Source: CAVRZY01 sp963725415
GTDB taxonomy: Bacteria; Acidobacteriota; Terriglobia; Bryobacterales; Bryobacteraceae
Length of the DNA stretch: 10,654 bases
Reading direction: 5' to 3'
Assembly (NCBI GenBank): GCA_963725415.1
Contig: CAVRZY010000150.1
Coordinates: 1 to 10,654, forward strand
The notes under the pieces were generated by a model. That model was not told where the DNA came from. It did not search any database and saw only the letters and a program-made list of their open reading frames with translations. This document shows positions 1 to 6,533 of this stretch, piece by piece (within the stretch, counting starts at the first letter, position 1; each line of letters starts with the position of its first letter). Position numbers and translations under genes: made by a program.

Positions 1-1275
1 CGCGACTCCACGCTCGCAACCGTGCCGGTGGTGCTCACCTCTGCGGCTTCCATTGAGGAGTCTGACCGCGTGCTGGCGCGCAACATGGGCGCCGACGCCT
101 TCGTGGTGCGCACACCCGACTGCCGGGAGATCCTCGTGGCGCTTCAGAAGAGCCTGAGTGAGCAGCCGGTTCCCGTGCCGCCGTCTACCGATGCCTTGGT
201 GGACGGACTGCGGGAAGAGTTTCTGGCGGAGGGCAACGAGAAGGTGCGCACGCTCCTCGACCAACTGGAGTCAGGTTTCAATCCGGTTGGCTGGAAGCAG
301 CTTGCTCACCGTTGGGCCGGGGTGGGCGGCACGCTGGGTTTCTTGCAGATCAGCCAGCGGGCCTACCAAATCGAACAGCTACTCGACAGACCACTCGACC
401 AGATCGCTCTGCAATTGCGGGTCCAACTGGAGGAAATCGCTCATTTGTTCTCCGATGCCCGGCCGGCCGGACGGGAGGCCACCCCAGGGCCAGAACTTAT
501 CCAAGGTCTTGCAGGCACGCGGATTGCCTTGGTCGGGTTCGACCCGCCGGACGCTGCCAAGTTGTCGCGCGCTCTGGCGGAGGCGCAAGCCATCTCCCAA
601 ATCTTCCCCGCCGCGGCTGCACCGCCGCCGGACCCATTCGACCTGTTGGTGCTCCACCTTGGGCCGCCAGCGGAGCATCCCGCTCAAGCCGGACCCCGGC
701 TCTGGGCCGCCAGCGGCAGCCCTCTGCTAGTGATTGGCCCCCGAGACCGGTTGCTGGGAGAAGAAGCAGAGCTGCGCGAGCGTGCCTCCGACTTTCTGCT
801 ATCCCCTTGGTACACCGAAGAAGTCGCCTTGCGTGCCTGTCGAATTCTGTCGAAACACCGGGCGGGGCGGCCTGCTCCGGACCGCGGCCAGGATTTCCGG
901 GTGGTGGTCGCCGACGATGACCTCGAGATCGACGCTCTGGTGGCCGCGGCCCTCGAGAATTACGGGATCCACTGCCAGATTGCCCGCCATGGCGGGGAGG
1001 CCCTGGAGATGACCAGGCGCCTGCTTCCGGATGCGTTGGTCCTGGACATCAACATGCCCCGGCTGGATGGATTCCAAGTGCTGACTGCGCTCAAGAGCGC
1101 CCCCGAAACTCGCTGCATCCCCGTGCTGCTGCTGACCGCCCGCCGGCAGGAGGCGGACATCCTTCGCGGATTCGGACTCGGAGCGGAAGACTACGTGGTG
1201 AAGCCGTTCAACCCCATCGAGCTGGTGGCGCGGCTCAAGAGGCTCTTCGCCAGCCGTGAACCGGGTCGAGCATGA
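1..1275 (+). CDS. Multi-domain response regulator / phosphorelay protein (REC-HPt-pseudoREC-REC), 5' end missing
   Basis: The reading frame is open from base 1, so the N-terminus lies outside the window. Numbering here starts at the GTG at 22. Residues 1-45 are the end of a receiver domain: VVLTSA carries the conserved Thr, but the usual Lys is Arg (FVVRTPD, R30). Residues 55-145 look like an HPt domain, with H96 in AHRWAGVGGTLGF as the likely phosphorylated His. Residues 165-280 resemble a receiver fold with no phospho-acceptor Asp (LLVLHLGPP). Residues 291-412 are an intact receiver: acidic pocket D298/D299, acceptor D342 in LVLDINMP, T372 and K394 before P395. No DNA-binding or enzymatic output domain is visible. 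It probably passes phosphate between partners in the cytoplasm; the cognate kinase is not here. The stop overlaps the next start (ATGA), implying translational coupling. The domain calls are good; the signal sensed is unknown. Confidence 0.88.
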   Translation, partial: RDSTLATVPVVLTSAASIEESDRVLARNMGADAFVVRTPDCREILVALQKSLSEQPVPVPPSTDALVDGLREEFLAEGNEKVRTLLDQLESGFNPVGWKQLAHRWAGVGGTLGFLQISQRAYQIEQLLDRPLDQIALQLRVQLEEIAHLFSDARPAGREATPGPELIQGLAGTRIALVGFDPPDAAKLSRALAEAQAISQIFPAAAAPPPDPFDLLVLHLGPPAEHPAQAGPRLWAASGSPLLVIGPRDRLLGEEAELRERASDFLLSPWYTEEVALRACRILSKHRAGRPAPDRGQDFRVVVADDDLEIDALVAAALENYGIHCQIARHGGEALEMTRRLLPDALVLDINMPRLDGFQVLTALKSAPETRCIPVLLLTARRQEADILRGFGLGAEDYVVKPFNPIELVARLKRLFASREPGRA

Positions 1276-2291
1276 AGATCCCGGTTCAGGTCCCACGCCC
1301 GGCAGTGCTGATTCGGCAGTTGCGGGAATTGTCGGGGCGAAGGCGGCGTTCGGCGATTTGCCGGGAACTGGCCCTGCACGCCGTCGGCACGGACCGCTTG
1401 CTCGAGCTCAGACGTGTGTACCGGAAGCATGAACGCGACCTGGAGCGACGTCTGGAGGAGATGCTCCGGCAGGTGGCGGGCCGCGCCCGGGAGCGCCTCT
1501 CGCGTCTGGCAGTCGATTTGGGCGTTGTGGCGCGCTGGGAACAGCAGGCCCGTTCGGGCAAGACCAAGCTGCGAAAACAGGCGCTGGCTCGGCTTATCCA
1601 GCTTTCGCCCGGCATGGCAGACGCTACGTTACTGATGGCGCTGGTTGCCCCGGAGGAGTCTATCCGAGTTGAGGCCGCCCGCGCTCTGCTGCGCTCCGGA
1701 GGGCGCCACGATGTCGAGACGGTGTTCACGTTTGCGGTCAGCCAGCCCCGGTCGGTCCGATTGGCGCTGGCAGAGGACCTGTGCCCCCACGCTCTCGCTT
1801 TGTGTGAGAACGCCATGCCGGAGGCCTTGGGCTCGAGGGATCCCGAAAGATTGAAGGCGGCGCTGGACCTGGTAGAAAGCTGGGGAAAAGCCTTGCCTCT
1901 TCCGCAGCTCTTCCCTCTTCTGCGTCACCGCGATCCGGAGGTGCAGGCCAGAGCCTTCCGGGCGTTGCCCCTGGTGGCGGCCCTGCGCGACTTCGAACCG
2001 GAGATTCTCCGGGCGCTAGGCGGTGACGATGAGGCGGTGAAAGCGGCCGCCTGCCAGGCAGCGGCGCGCTTGAGGATGGCGGCCGCCCTTCCGGCAGTGG
2101 CGCGCTGCTTGTGCGATTCCAGCGCCGACCTGGCGTGGGCCGCGGCTTGCGCCCTGGCAGAGATGGGCCCGGCGGGGTGGAAGGTCCTGGAGGCGGAACT
2201 GCGTTCGGCCTGGCAACCGGGCGCCGCGGCTGCGGCCGTGAGGGCGCTTGACCGCCTCAAAACCACCCATTACGGCTATGCCCGGCTGTGA
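1272..2291 (+). CDS. HEAT-repeat domain protein
   Basis: This 339-residue protein starts at the ATG inside the ATGA overlap with the response regulator, so the two are very probably co-translated. Residues 1-95 are basic and predicted helical (RRRRS at 23-27, then a charged heptad-like stretch at 42-75). Residues about 100-335 are repeating Ala/Leu-rich helix pairs typical of HEAT repeats, with segments such as EESIRVEAARALLRSG, DPEVQARAFRALPLVA and ADLAWAAACALAEMG. HEAT solenoids bind proteins and have no catalytic residues, so a scaffold or adaptor role for the regulator is the natural inference. I see no signal peptide or membrane segment, so it should be cytoplasmic. In other genomes HEAT proteins occur between response regulators and exopolysaccharide glycosyltransferases; here the polysaccharide genes are on the opposite strand. 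The last 16 bases overlap the end of the convergent ligase gene. Confidence 0.85.
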   Translation: MKIPVQVPRPAVLIRQLRELSGRRRRSAICRELALHAVGTDRLLELRRVYRKHERDLERRLEEMLRQVAGRARERLSRLAVDLGVVARWEQQARSGKTKLRKQALARLIQLSPGMADATLLMALVAPEESIRVEAARALLRSGGRHDVETVFTFAVSQPRSVRLALAEDLCPHALALCENAMPEALGSRDPERLKAALDLVESWGKALPLPQLFPLLRHRDPEVQARAFRALPLVAALRDFEPEILRALGGDDEAVKAAACQAAARLRMAAALPAVARCLCDSSADLAWAAACALAEMGPAGWKVLEAELRSAWQPGAAAAAVRALDRLKTTHYGYARL

Positions 2292-3517
2292 CTGGAGGCG
2301 CCCGGGCTAGCCGCTCCCTGGACGCGTCTGCTCCGGGAAGCCGCCAGCGCACCCAGCATGGCACACACCAGAGCGGCCAGGGCCGGTTTCTGCATCGGGT
2401 AGTCAACCAGGCAGTGGATGAACACAGAGACGACTCCCAGACCCCACGGAGAACGGACCACTTGCCATCCGCTCCACACTGCCACCGTCAACAGTATGAG
2501 CAAGAATGGAATGCCGCCCTCGGCGGCCCATTCCGCCCAATCGTTGTGGGCGTGATTGGCGAACATGCCGATGTCGAACAGGGCATAGGCAGGGTAAACC
2601 ACCGGCCAGGTCCCTAAACCAAAGCCCATCCACGGGCGCTCCCCCAGCATGGCCAAAGAGGAGGAAAGCAGTTCGCGCCGGAAGACATAGGGATCGGCTT
2701 GCTGAAATCTCTTCCAGATTACTTCCCAGCCCAAGACGGCGATGAAAACCGCCGCGACCACCAGGATCCTCAGCACACCCGACGCCAGCGCGCGCCCGGG
2801 GATCTTGCGACGCGCGGCCAGCAGGACCAGGATCACGATTTCCAGGGCCAGCAGGATGGCGCCCGCCCGGGAGGCTCCGGCGATCACCGAAGAAAACATG
2901 ATTCCCGCGGCCCCGCTCCATAGCCAGCTTCTGCGGCGGTCCCAGATGGATTCCCATACCGCAATCGGCAGCACCAGCTCGATGAACGCGGCGTAGGTGT
3001 TGCGAGAGAGGAACGGCCCCAGCACACTGTCCGTGTAAGGCGTCGGGAACACCCAAAAGACCTTCCCTGGCGAGGTGAACAACTGAGTGGCCGCGAGCAC
3101 GCTTACTGCCAGTCCGAAGTACCCCAGAGCCCGGAGAAAGGCCCGCCGAACCGAGTGAGCCGCGAGGGCCTGTAGGCCGACAAAGAACACGACGAAAGCG
3201 GTAGCCCAGTTCAGCAGCGAGGTCCAGGTTTCAAACCGGTAAACAGTCTGGCCGCTCACAAGCTGAACCAGACCCCACAAAAAGGCGCCGCCCAGGGGCA
3301 GCAAAAGGAGGCTGCTTTTCAGCGAGTAAGGGCGCCAAACCATCCGGACCGCCCATCCGACGCCCAGCGCGAAGACGCCGGTTTGGAACACGCTGACGGC
3401 CCAGCGGTCGGGGATCCAGATGGTCAGGATGGAGAAGAAGAGGAGGCCGGCGAGGGCGCCGGCCGCAGGCCAGGAGGCCCGCCCCACGGAGGGTGGAAAG
3501 GATGGAGAGAGATTCAT
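2276..3517 (-). CDS. O-antigen ligase / polymerase family membrane protein (WaaL/Wzy-like)
   Basis: A 413-residue, highly hydrophobic protein with about ten to twelve predicted membrane segments (first at about 16-36, last at about 377-394). Family-type motifs are visible: GPFLSRNTYAAF (167-178), GASRAGA (214-220), ERPWMGFGLGTW (293-304) and HAHNDWAEWAAEGG (322-335). The last sits in the large loop before the final helices, where ligases and Wzy polymerases have functional residues. Members act at the periplasmic face of the inner membrane, either joining undecaprenyl-linked glycan to an acceptor or polymerising repeat units; sequence alone does not separate these. Its ATG overlaps the stop of the small upstream gene as ATGA, suggesting coupled translation. 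No strong Shine-Dalgarno is seen in front of it, which fits coupling. It is the last gene of the - strand cluster and converges with the HEAT gene with no space for a terminator. Confidence 0.88.
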   Translation of the reverse strand: MNLSPSFPPSVGRASWPAAGALAGLLFFSILTIWIPDRWAVSVFQTGVFALGVGWAVRMVWRPYSLKSSLLLLPLGGAFLWGLVQLVSGQTVYRFETWTSLLNWATAFVVFFVGLQALAAHSVRRAFLRALGYFGLAVSVLAATQLFTSPGKVFWVFPTPYTDSVLGPFLSRNTYAAFIELVLPIAVWESIWDRRRSWLWSGAAGIMFSSVIAGASRAGAILLALEIVILVLLAARRKIPGRALASGVLRILVVAAVFIAVLGWEVIWKRFQQADPYVFRRELLSSSLAMLGERPWMGFGLGTWPVVYPAYALFDIGMFANHAHNDWAEWAAEGGIPFLLILLTVAVWSGWQVVRSPWGLGVVSVFIHCLVDYPMQKPALAALVCAMLGALAASRSRRVQGAASPGASSHSRA

Positions 3518-4054
3518 TGGAGAGACCGGTGGGCGCGGAGGCGCTGGAGTTCGCGGTGAGCGCGGTAGAAGGAACGTTCGAGGCGCATTTCGTAGTAGGA
3601 GAGGTGTGCGAAGGTGTTGTAGGCGGAGTTATCGCGCATGAAGGCGCGTGCGAGGAGCTGGTCGGGGGTCAATTTGGGTTGGTTTGACTGGGGATCGGGT
3701 TCGTCATCGCGTACCGAGAAGGGTCCGCAGAGGTCTGTGACCGGGGGGGCCGGTGGAGTTGTCCTGGTAGACGTGGGCCTCGATGCGTGTGAGGCGGGAG
3801 AGTTTCCAGTAGGCGACGGTCATTTGCTCGACGAGGACTTCCTCGAAGCGACCGAGGGGGTGGAAGTGGTCGCGGAAGGCTTTGAAGAGGCGGAAGAAAG
3901 AGTTTTTGTCCTCGCCTGGGAGGAGAGCGGCGCGTGCGCGGAGACCGTGGGTGAGGGCGTTGCGGGAGGAGATGGCTTTGCCGACGGGGGTTTTGGGGCC
4001 GGTGGAGCGTTGGGCATTGCGGCGGTTGGCGTCGATTTGTTTCTGGGTGGCCAT
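3514..4054 (-). pseudogene. Small uncharacterised STGPKTP-type protein, interrupted by a frameshift
   Basis: The ATG at 4054 opens a frame beginning MATQKQIDANRRNAQRSTGP, which stops early at 3704 after 116 residues. Past a run of seven C on the - strand (3743-3749) a second frame continues with clear coding character to a TGA at 3514-3516. It includes LTPDQLLARAFMRDN and a C-terminal helix rich in Arg and Leu (YYEMRLERSFYRAHRELQRL). Removing one C joins the halves into 179 residues, a plausible full length. The N-terminal motif NRRNAQRSTGPKTPVGKA followed by NALTHGLRA marks an uncharacterised family I associate with Acidobacteriota, often multicopy; no function is established to my knowledge. 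No signal peptide or membrane segment is seen. The restored stop overlaps the ligase start (ATGA), strong evidence that the second frame is real. It may be a sequencing error or a genuine lesion. Confidence 0.75.
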
Positions 4055-4360
4055 GAAAATTTTAAATTTGGACGAACAAAGCCAAATTCACGGTGCCAGG
4101 CAAGTGGCTCCTCCAAAAATAGAGTAACAGGGTCGGGGGGCGTGGCGGTGGGGGCGAGCTGGGGAAGTCGTTGAAAAGGCGGGAAAAAAAAGCGGGGGAT
4201 ACGAGTAACTGCGTTTCTCGCAAAGACGCAAAGAGGTGGCGCAAAGAACGCAAAGAAAAAGACGGTCATAAGAGAAAAAGCTTCTCGGATGGTTCAGAAT
4301 CAGTGAGTCGGGTTTGGGGGTGAGAAGAGGGGGGTAGGATGGGATTAAGGAGGGCGGGGA
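4055..4360. other. Intergenic gap with repeats and an AT-rich leader
   Basis: I see no convincing gene over these roughly 300 bases, the only sizeable gap in the - strand cluster. The part next to the small gene (4055-4090) is strikingly AT-rich for this GC-rich window and could hold a promoter, but no clear -35/-10 pair can be defined. A CTCCTCC (4108-4114; GGAGGAG on the - strand) precedes a possible 13-codon reading frame (TTG at 4103 to TAA at 4062). An A8 run (4184-4191) and four CGCAAAG copies (4219-4255) lie in the middle. The other end (4256-4360) is G-rich on the + strand with no recognisable element. Confidence 0.6.
4219..4255. repeat. Four CGCAAAG direct repeats
   Basis: CGCAAAG occurs at 4219-4225, 4227-4233, 4240-4246 and 4249-4255, with spacers of 1, 6 and 2 bases. 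On the other strand it reads CTTTGCG. Short arrays of this word recur, as I remember, as dispersed intergenic elements in unrelated bacterial genomes and metagenomes; their role is unknown. The irregular spacing and tiny unit exclude a CRISPR array. Confidence 0.7.
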
Positions 4361-4578
4361 CTAGAAGGCGGAGATGCTGCGGGGGTCGGCGGGGAATCCG
4401 AGGCGGGAGAGGCGGGTGGAGAGCGTGGCGCGGGGGGTGGAGTGGCAGGCCGCGGGAGGTTGAGGCGGTGGAAGAAGTCCTGGCAGCGAGGGCAGAGGGT
4501 GGGGCCAGGAGGGATCTCGGCGCTGCAGCGGGCGCAGCGGGGCGTGGGCGCGTGGGCTGAGTCAGGCGCTGGCGGCAA
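4361..4578 (-). CDS. Tiny zinc-ribbon protein, probably frameshifted
   Basis: A short frame starting at TTG 4578 overlaps the end of the dehydratase gene by 17 bases and encodes two CxxC knuckles, CARC and CPRC, about 15 residues apart, followed by QDFFHRLNLPRP. This is a rubredoxin-like zinc-ribbon layout. In the same frame the ORF would run to a TAA at 4345, but after about 4465 that frame becomes Pro/Ser-rich with poor codon use. The frame two bases over has almost only G or C in third positions and reads TLSTRLSRLGFPADPRSISAF to a TAG at 4361-4363. A one-base deletion near 4450-4465 would explain this, giving about 72 residues. The start codon is weakly supported, as no clear Shine-Dalgarno is seen. 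Function unknown; it may simply be an accessory of the glycan cluster. Confidence 0.5.
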
Positions 4579-6520
4579 GGGCGTGACCCGGTCGGGTGGC
4601 GAGGACGCGGCGGAGGAGGTGGGCGCTGGGGTTGTAGTCGGGGATGATGTCCTTGAGGGTGAGGAGGAGGGCGGGGAGGTCGCGGGCGGCGCAGATTTCG
4701 CGGAGCAGGGCGAGGTGGGCGGTCATGCGCTGCTCGGGCAGGCCGTTGCCGGCGAAGATCTTGATCTTCTCGTGGGAGGTGGGGAGAGTGTCCTCGAGGA
4801 GGGTGCTGAGTTCTTCGTAGAGCTTCTCGCCGAGGCGGACGCCGGTGAACTCGATGCGGATGTCGAGGTCGGGGCGGAGGCCGGAGAGGAGGATGAGGTT
4901 GCGGGCGAGGTCGAGGATACGGACAGGCTCGCCCATGTCGAGGACGAAGGTTTCGCCACCGCGGGCCATGGTGGAAGCCTGGAGGACGAGCTGGCAGGCC
5001 TCGGGGATGGTCATGAAGAAGCGGCGCATGTCGGGGTGAGTGACGGTGAGGGGCCCGCCGGCGGCGATCTGCTGCTTGAAGATGGGGATGACGCTGCCGC
5101 TCGAGCCGAGGACGTTGCCGAAGCGCACGGAGACGAACTTCGTTCGTGACGCGTAGCCCGTAGCCTGTAGCTCGTGGTTGTCCTGGAGGGAGAGGACGAG
5201 GAGTTCGGCCAGGCGCTTGGTGGCCCCCATGATGTTGGCGGGGCGGACGGCCTTGTCCGAGGAGATCAGGACAAAGTCCGCGGCGCCGTGCTCGGCGGCG
5301 GCCAGGGCGATGTTCCAGGTGCCGCAGACGTTGTTCTCGAGGGCCTCGAAGACGTGCGCCTCCATCATGGGGACGTGCTTGTAAGCGGCGGCGTGGTAGA
5401 CGATGGCGGGGCGGTGGAGGCGGAAGACCTCGTCGAGGCGGCTGGGGTTCTGAATGCTGCCGATTTCGGCGTGAAAGGGGACGGCGGGGAAGGCCTGGCA
5501 CATCTCGCGCTCGAGGTAGAAGAGGGCGGTTTCGGCGATCTCGAAGGCGACGATGGCGGCGGGTTGGAAGCGGGCGATCTGGCGGCAGAGCTCGGCACCG
5601 ATGGAGCCGGCGGCTCCGGTGACGAGGACTACCCGGCCCTGTAGCTTGCGGCGGAGGGTGGACTCATCGAGGAGGACGGGGGAGCGGCCGAGGAGGTCCT
5701 CGAGGGCGACGTCGCGGATCTGTTTGGCGAGGGCGCGGCCTTCGACGATTTCGCCCAGGCCGGGGATGGTACGGCACCGAACTCCAGCGTCGTGGCAAAG
5801 CTGGAGGATGCGAGTCATCTGTGCACCGCTGGCGGAGGGGAGGGCGACCAGGACTTCATCGATCTGGTGTTTGGAAACAAGGCGGCCGAGATCGGAGCCA
5901 GGGCCCAACACGGGCATGCCCTGGATGAGGGCGCCGCGTTTCTTGGGGTTGTCGTCGATGAAGCCGCGAATCCTGTAGTGCAGGCTCGGGTTGGATCTGA
6001 TCTCGCGGAGGAGCATGAGGCCCGCGGTGCCGGCGCCGTAGATGAGGGTCCGTTTGTCCGAGCCTGGTTGACGGACTTCGGTAAGTGACTCGAGTATGAT
6101 GCGGGTGAAGACACGCACTCCGGTGATGGCCAGGAAACAAATGATGAGGTCAAGGAGGTATAGGGAGCGGGGAAAGCTGGCGGGGGCCAGAAGGCGGATG
6201 AGGCCGAAACTGAGAACGGAGCCGGCGAGGTTGCCGAGAGCGAGCCGGCCCACGTCGTGAATGGAGACGAAGCGCCACCAGCCGCGGTCCAAGGCGCAAA
6301 GACGGAACACAATGGTCTTGGAAACGACCCAGATGGGTAGGGCGCAGGTCAGGTGGGCCCAGTGGACCGGTGGGATTCGAGCGTCGAAGCGAAGCAGAAA
6401 GGCGGCCAGGCCGGAGATGGCAAAGATGCTGATCTGGATGAGCCAGAGGGCGGGCCTGTGCAAGCTTTCGAGACGCTCGACGGTTCGAAGGAGCCTACGC
6501 AGCGGCTGTCGGAATGGCAT
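4562..6520 (-). CDS. Membrane-bound nucleotide-sugar 4,6-dehydratase (PglF/WbpM/CapD-like)
   Basis: A 652-residue protein, normal length for the large membrane-anchored dehydratases. I chose the ATG at 6520, 13 bases after the sugar transferase stop; the open frame further upstream is antisense to that gene. Residues about 24-137 contain four hydrophobic segments. Residues 157-270 form a first Rossmann-like domain with YGAGTAG (161-167). Residues 297-600 are the catalytic SDR domain: TGAAGSIG cofactor loop (301-308), YHAAAYKHVPMME (375-387), S421-D422-K423, then M431 and K435 in MGATKR, i.e. Met in place of the Tyr of small SDRs, as in PglF and WbpM. RFGNVLGSSGSVIP and GEKLYEEL follow. It most likely converts UDP-GlcNAc to the 4-keto-6-deoxy sugar at the inner membrane, supplying the aminotransferase. 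The exact substrate is inferred. A heptamer repeat lies inside the gene at 5152-5172. Confidence 0.92.
   Translation of the reverse strand: MPFRQPLRRLLRTVERLESLHRPALWLIQISIFAISGLAAFLLRFDARIPPVHWAHLTCALPIWVVSKTIVFRLCALDRGWWRFVSIHDVGRLALGNLAGSVLSFGLIRLLAPASFPRSLYLLDLIICFLAITGVRVFTRIILESLTEVRQPGSDKRTLIYGAGTAGLMLLREIRSNPSLHYRIRGFIDDNPKKRGALIQGMPVLGPGSDLGRLVSKHQIDEVLVALPSASGAQMTRILQLCHDAGVRCRTIPGLGEIVEGRALAKQIRDVALEDLLGRSPVLLDESTLRRKLQGRVVLVTGAAGSIGAELCRQIARFQPAAIVAFEIAETALFYLEREMCQAFPAVPFHAEIGSIQNPSRLDEVFRLHRPAIVYHAAAYKHVPMMEAHVFEALENNVCGTWNIALAAAEHGAADFVLISSDKAVRPANIMGATKRLAELLVLSLQDNHELQATGYASRTKFVSVRFGNVLGSSGSVIPIFKQQIAAGGPLTVTHPDMRRFFMTIPEACQLVLQASTMARGGETFVLDMGEPVRILDLARNLILLSGLRPDLDIRIEFTGVRLGEKLYEELSTLLEDTLPTSHEKIKIFAGNGLPEQRMTAHLALLREICAARDLPALLLTLKDIIPDYNPSAHLLRRVLATRPGHALAASA
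5152..5172. repeat. Three tandem 7-bp repeats inside the dehydratase gene
   Basis: CGTAGCC, CGTAGCC and TGTAGCT lie head to tail at 5152-5158, 5159-5165 and 5166-5172. Three heptamers make 21 bases, so the reading frame is kept. They encode ELQATGYA within NHELQATGYASR, between the LLVLSLQ helix and TKFVSVRFGNVLG, where relatives that I recall have only a short loop. Confidence 0.75.
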
Positions 6521-6533
6521 GACCAGGGTGTGG

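Noticed and set aside
3638..4174. A 178-residue + strand frame rich in Gly, Glu and Val
   Set aside because: It is the antisense shadow of the small STGPKTP-type gene; the - strand reading has a recognisable family motif and restored coupling to the ligase.
4184..4222. T8 run on the - strand with a weak TGCG/CGCA hairpin before it, as a terminator
   Set aside because: The stem is only four to five pairs and sits about 15 bases from the T run, so it does not make a convincing intrinsic terminator.
4219..4255. Repeat cluster as a CRISPR array
   Set aside because: The unit is seven bases, spacers are 1-6 bases and irregular, and no cas gene is present.
4266..5501. A 411-residue open frame on the - strand, rich in Arg and Pro
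   Set aside because: It lies in another frame of the well-supported dehydratase gene. The low-complexity Pro/Arg/His composition is what GC-rich coding DNA gives in an alternative frame.
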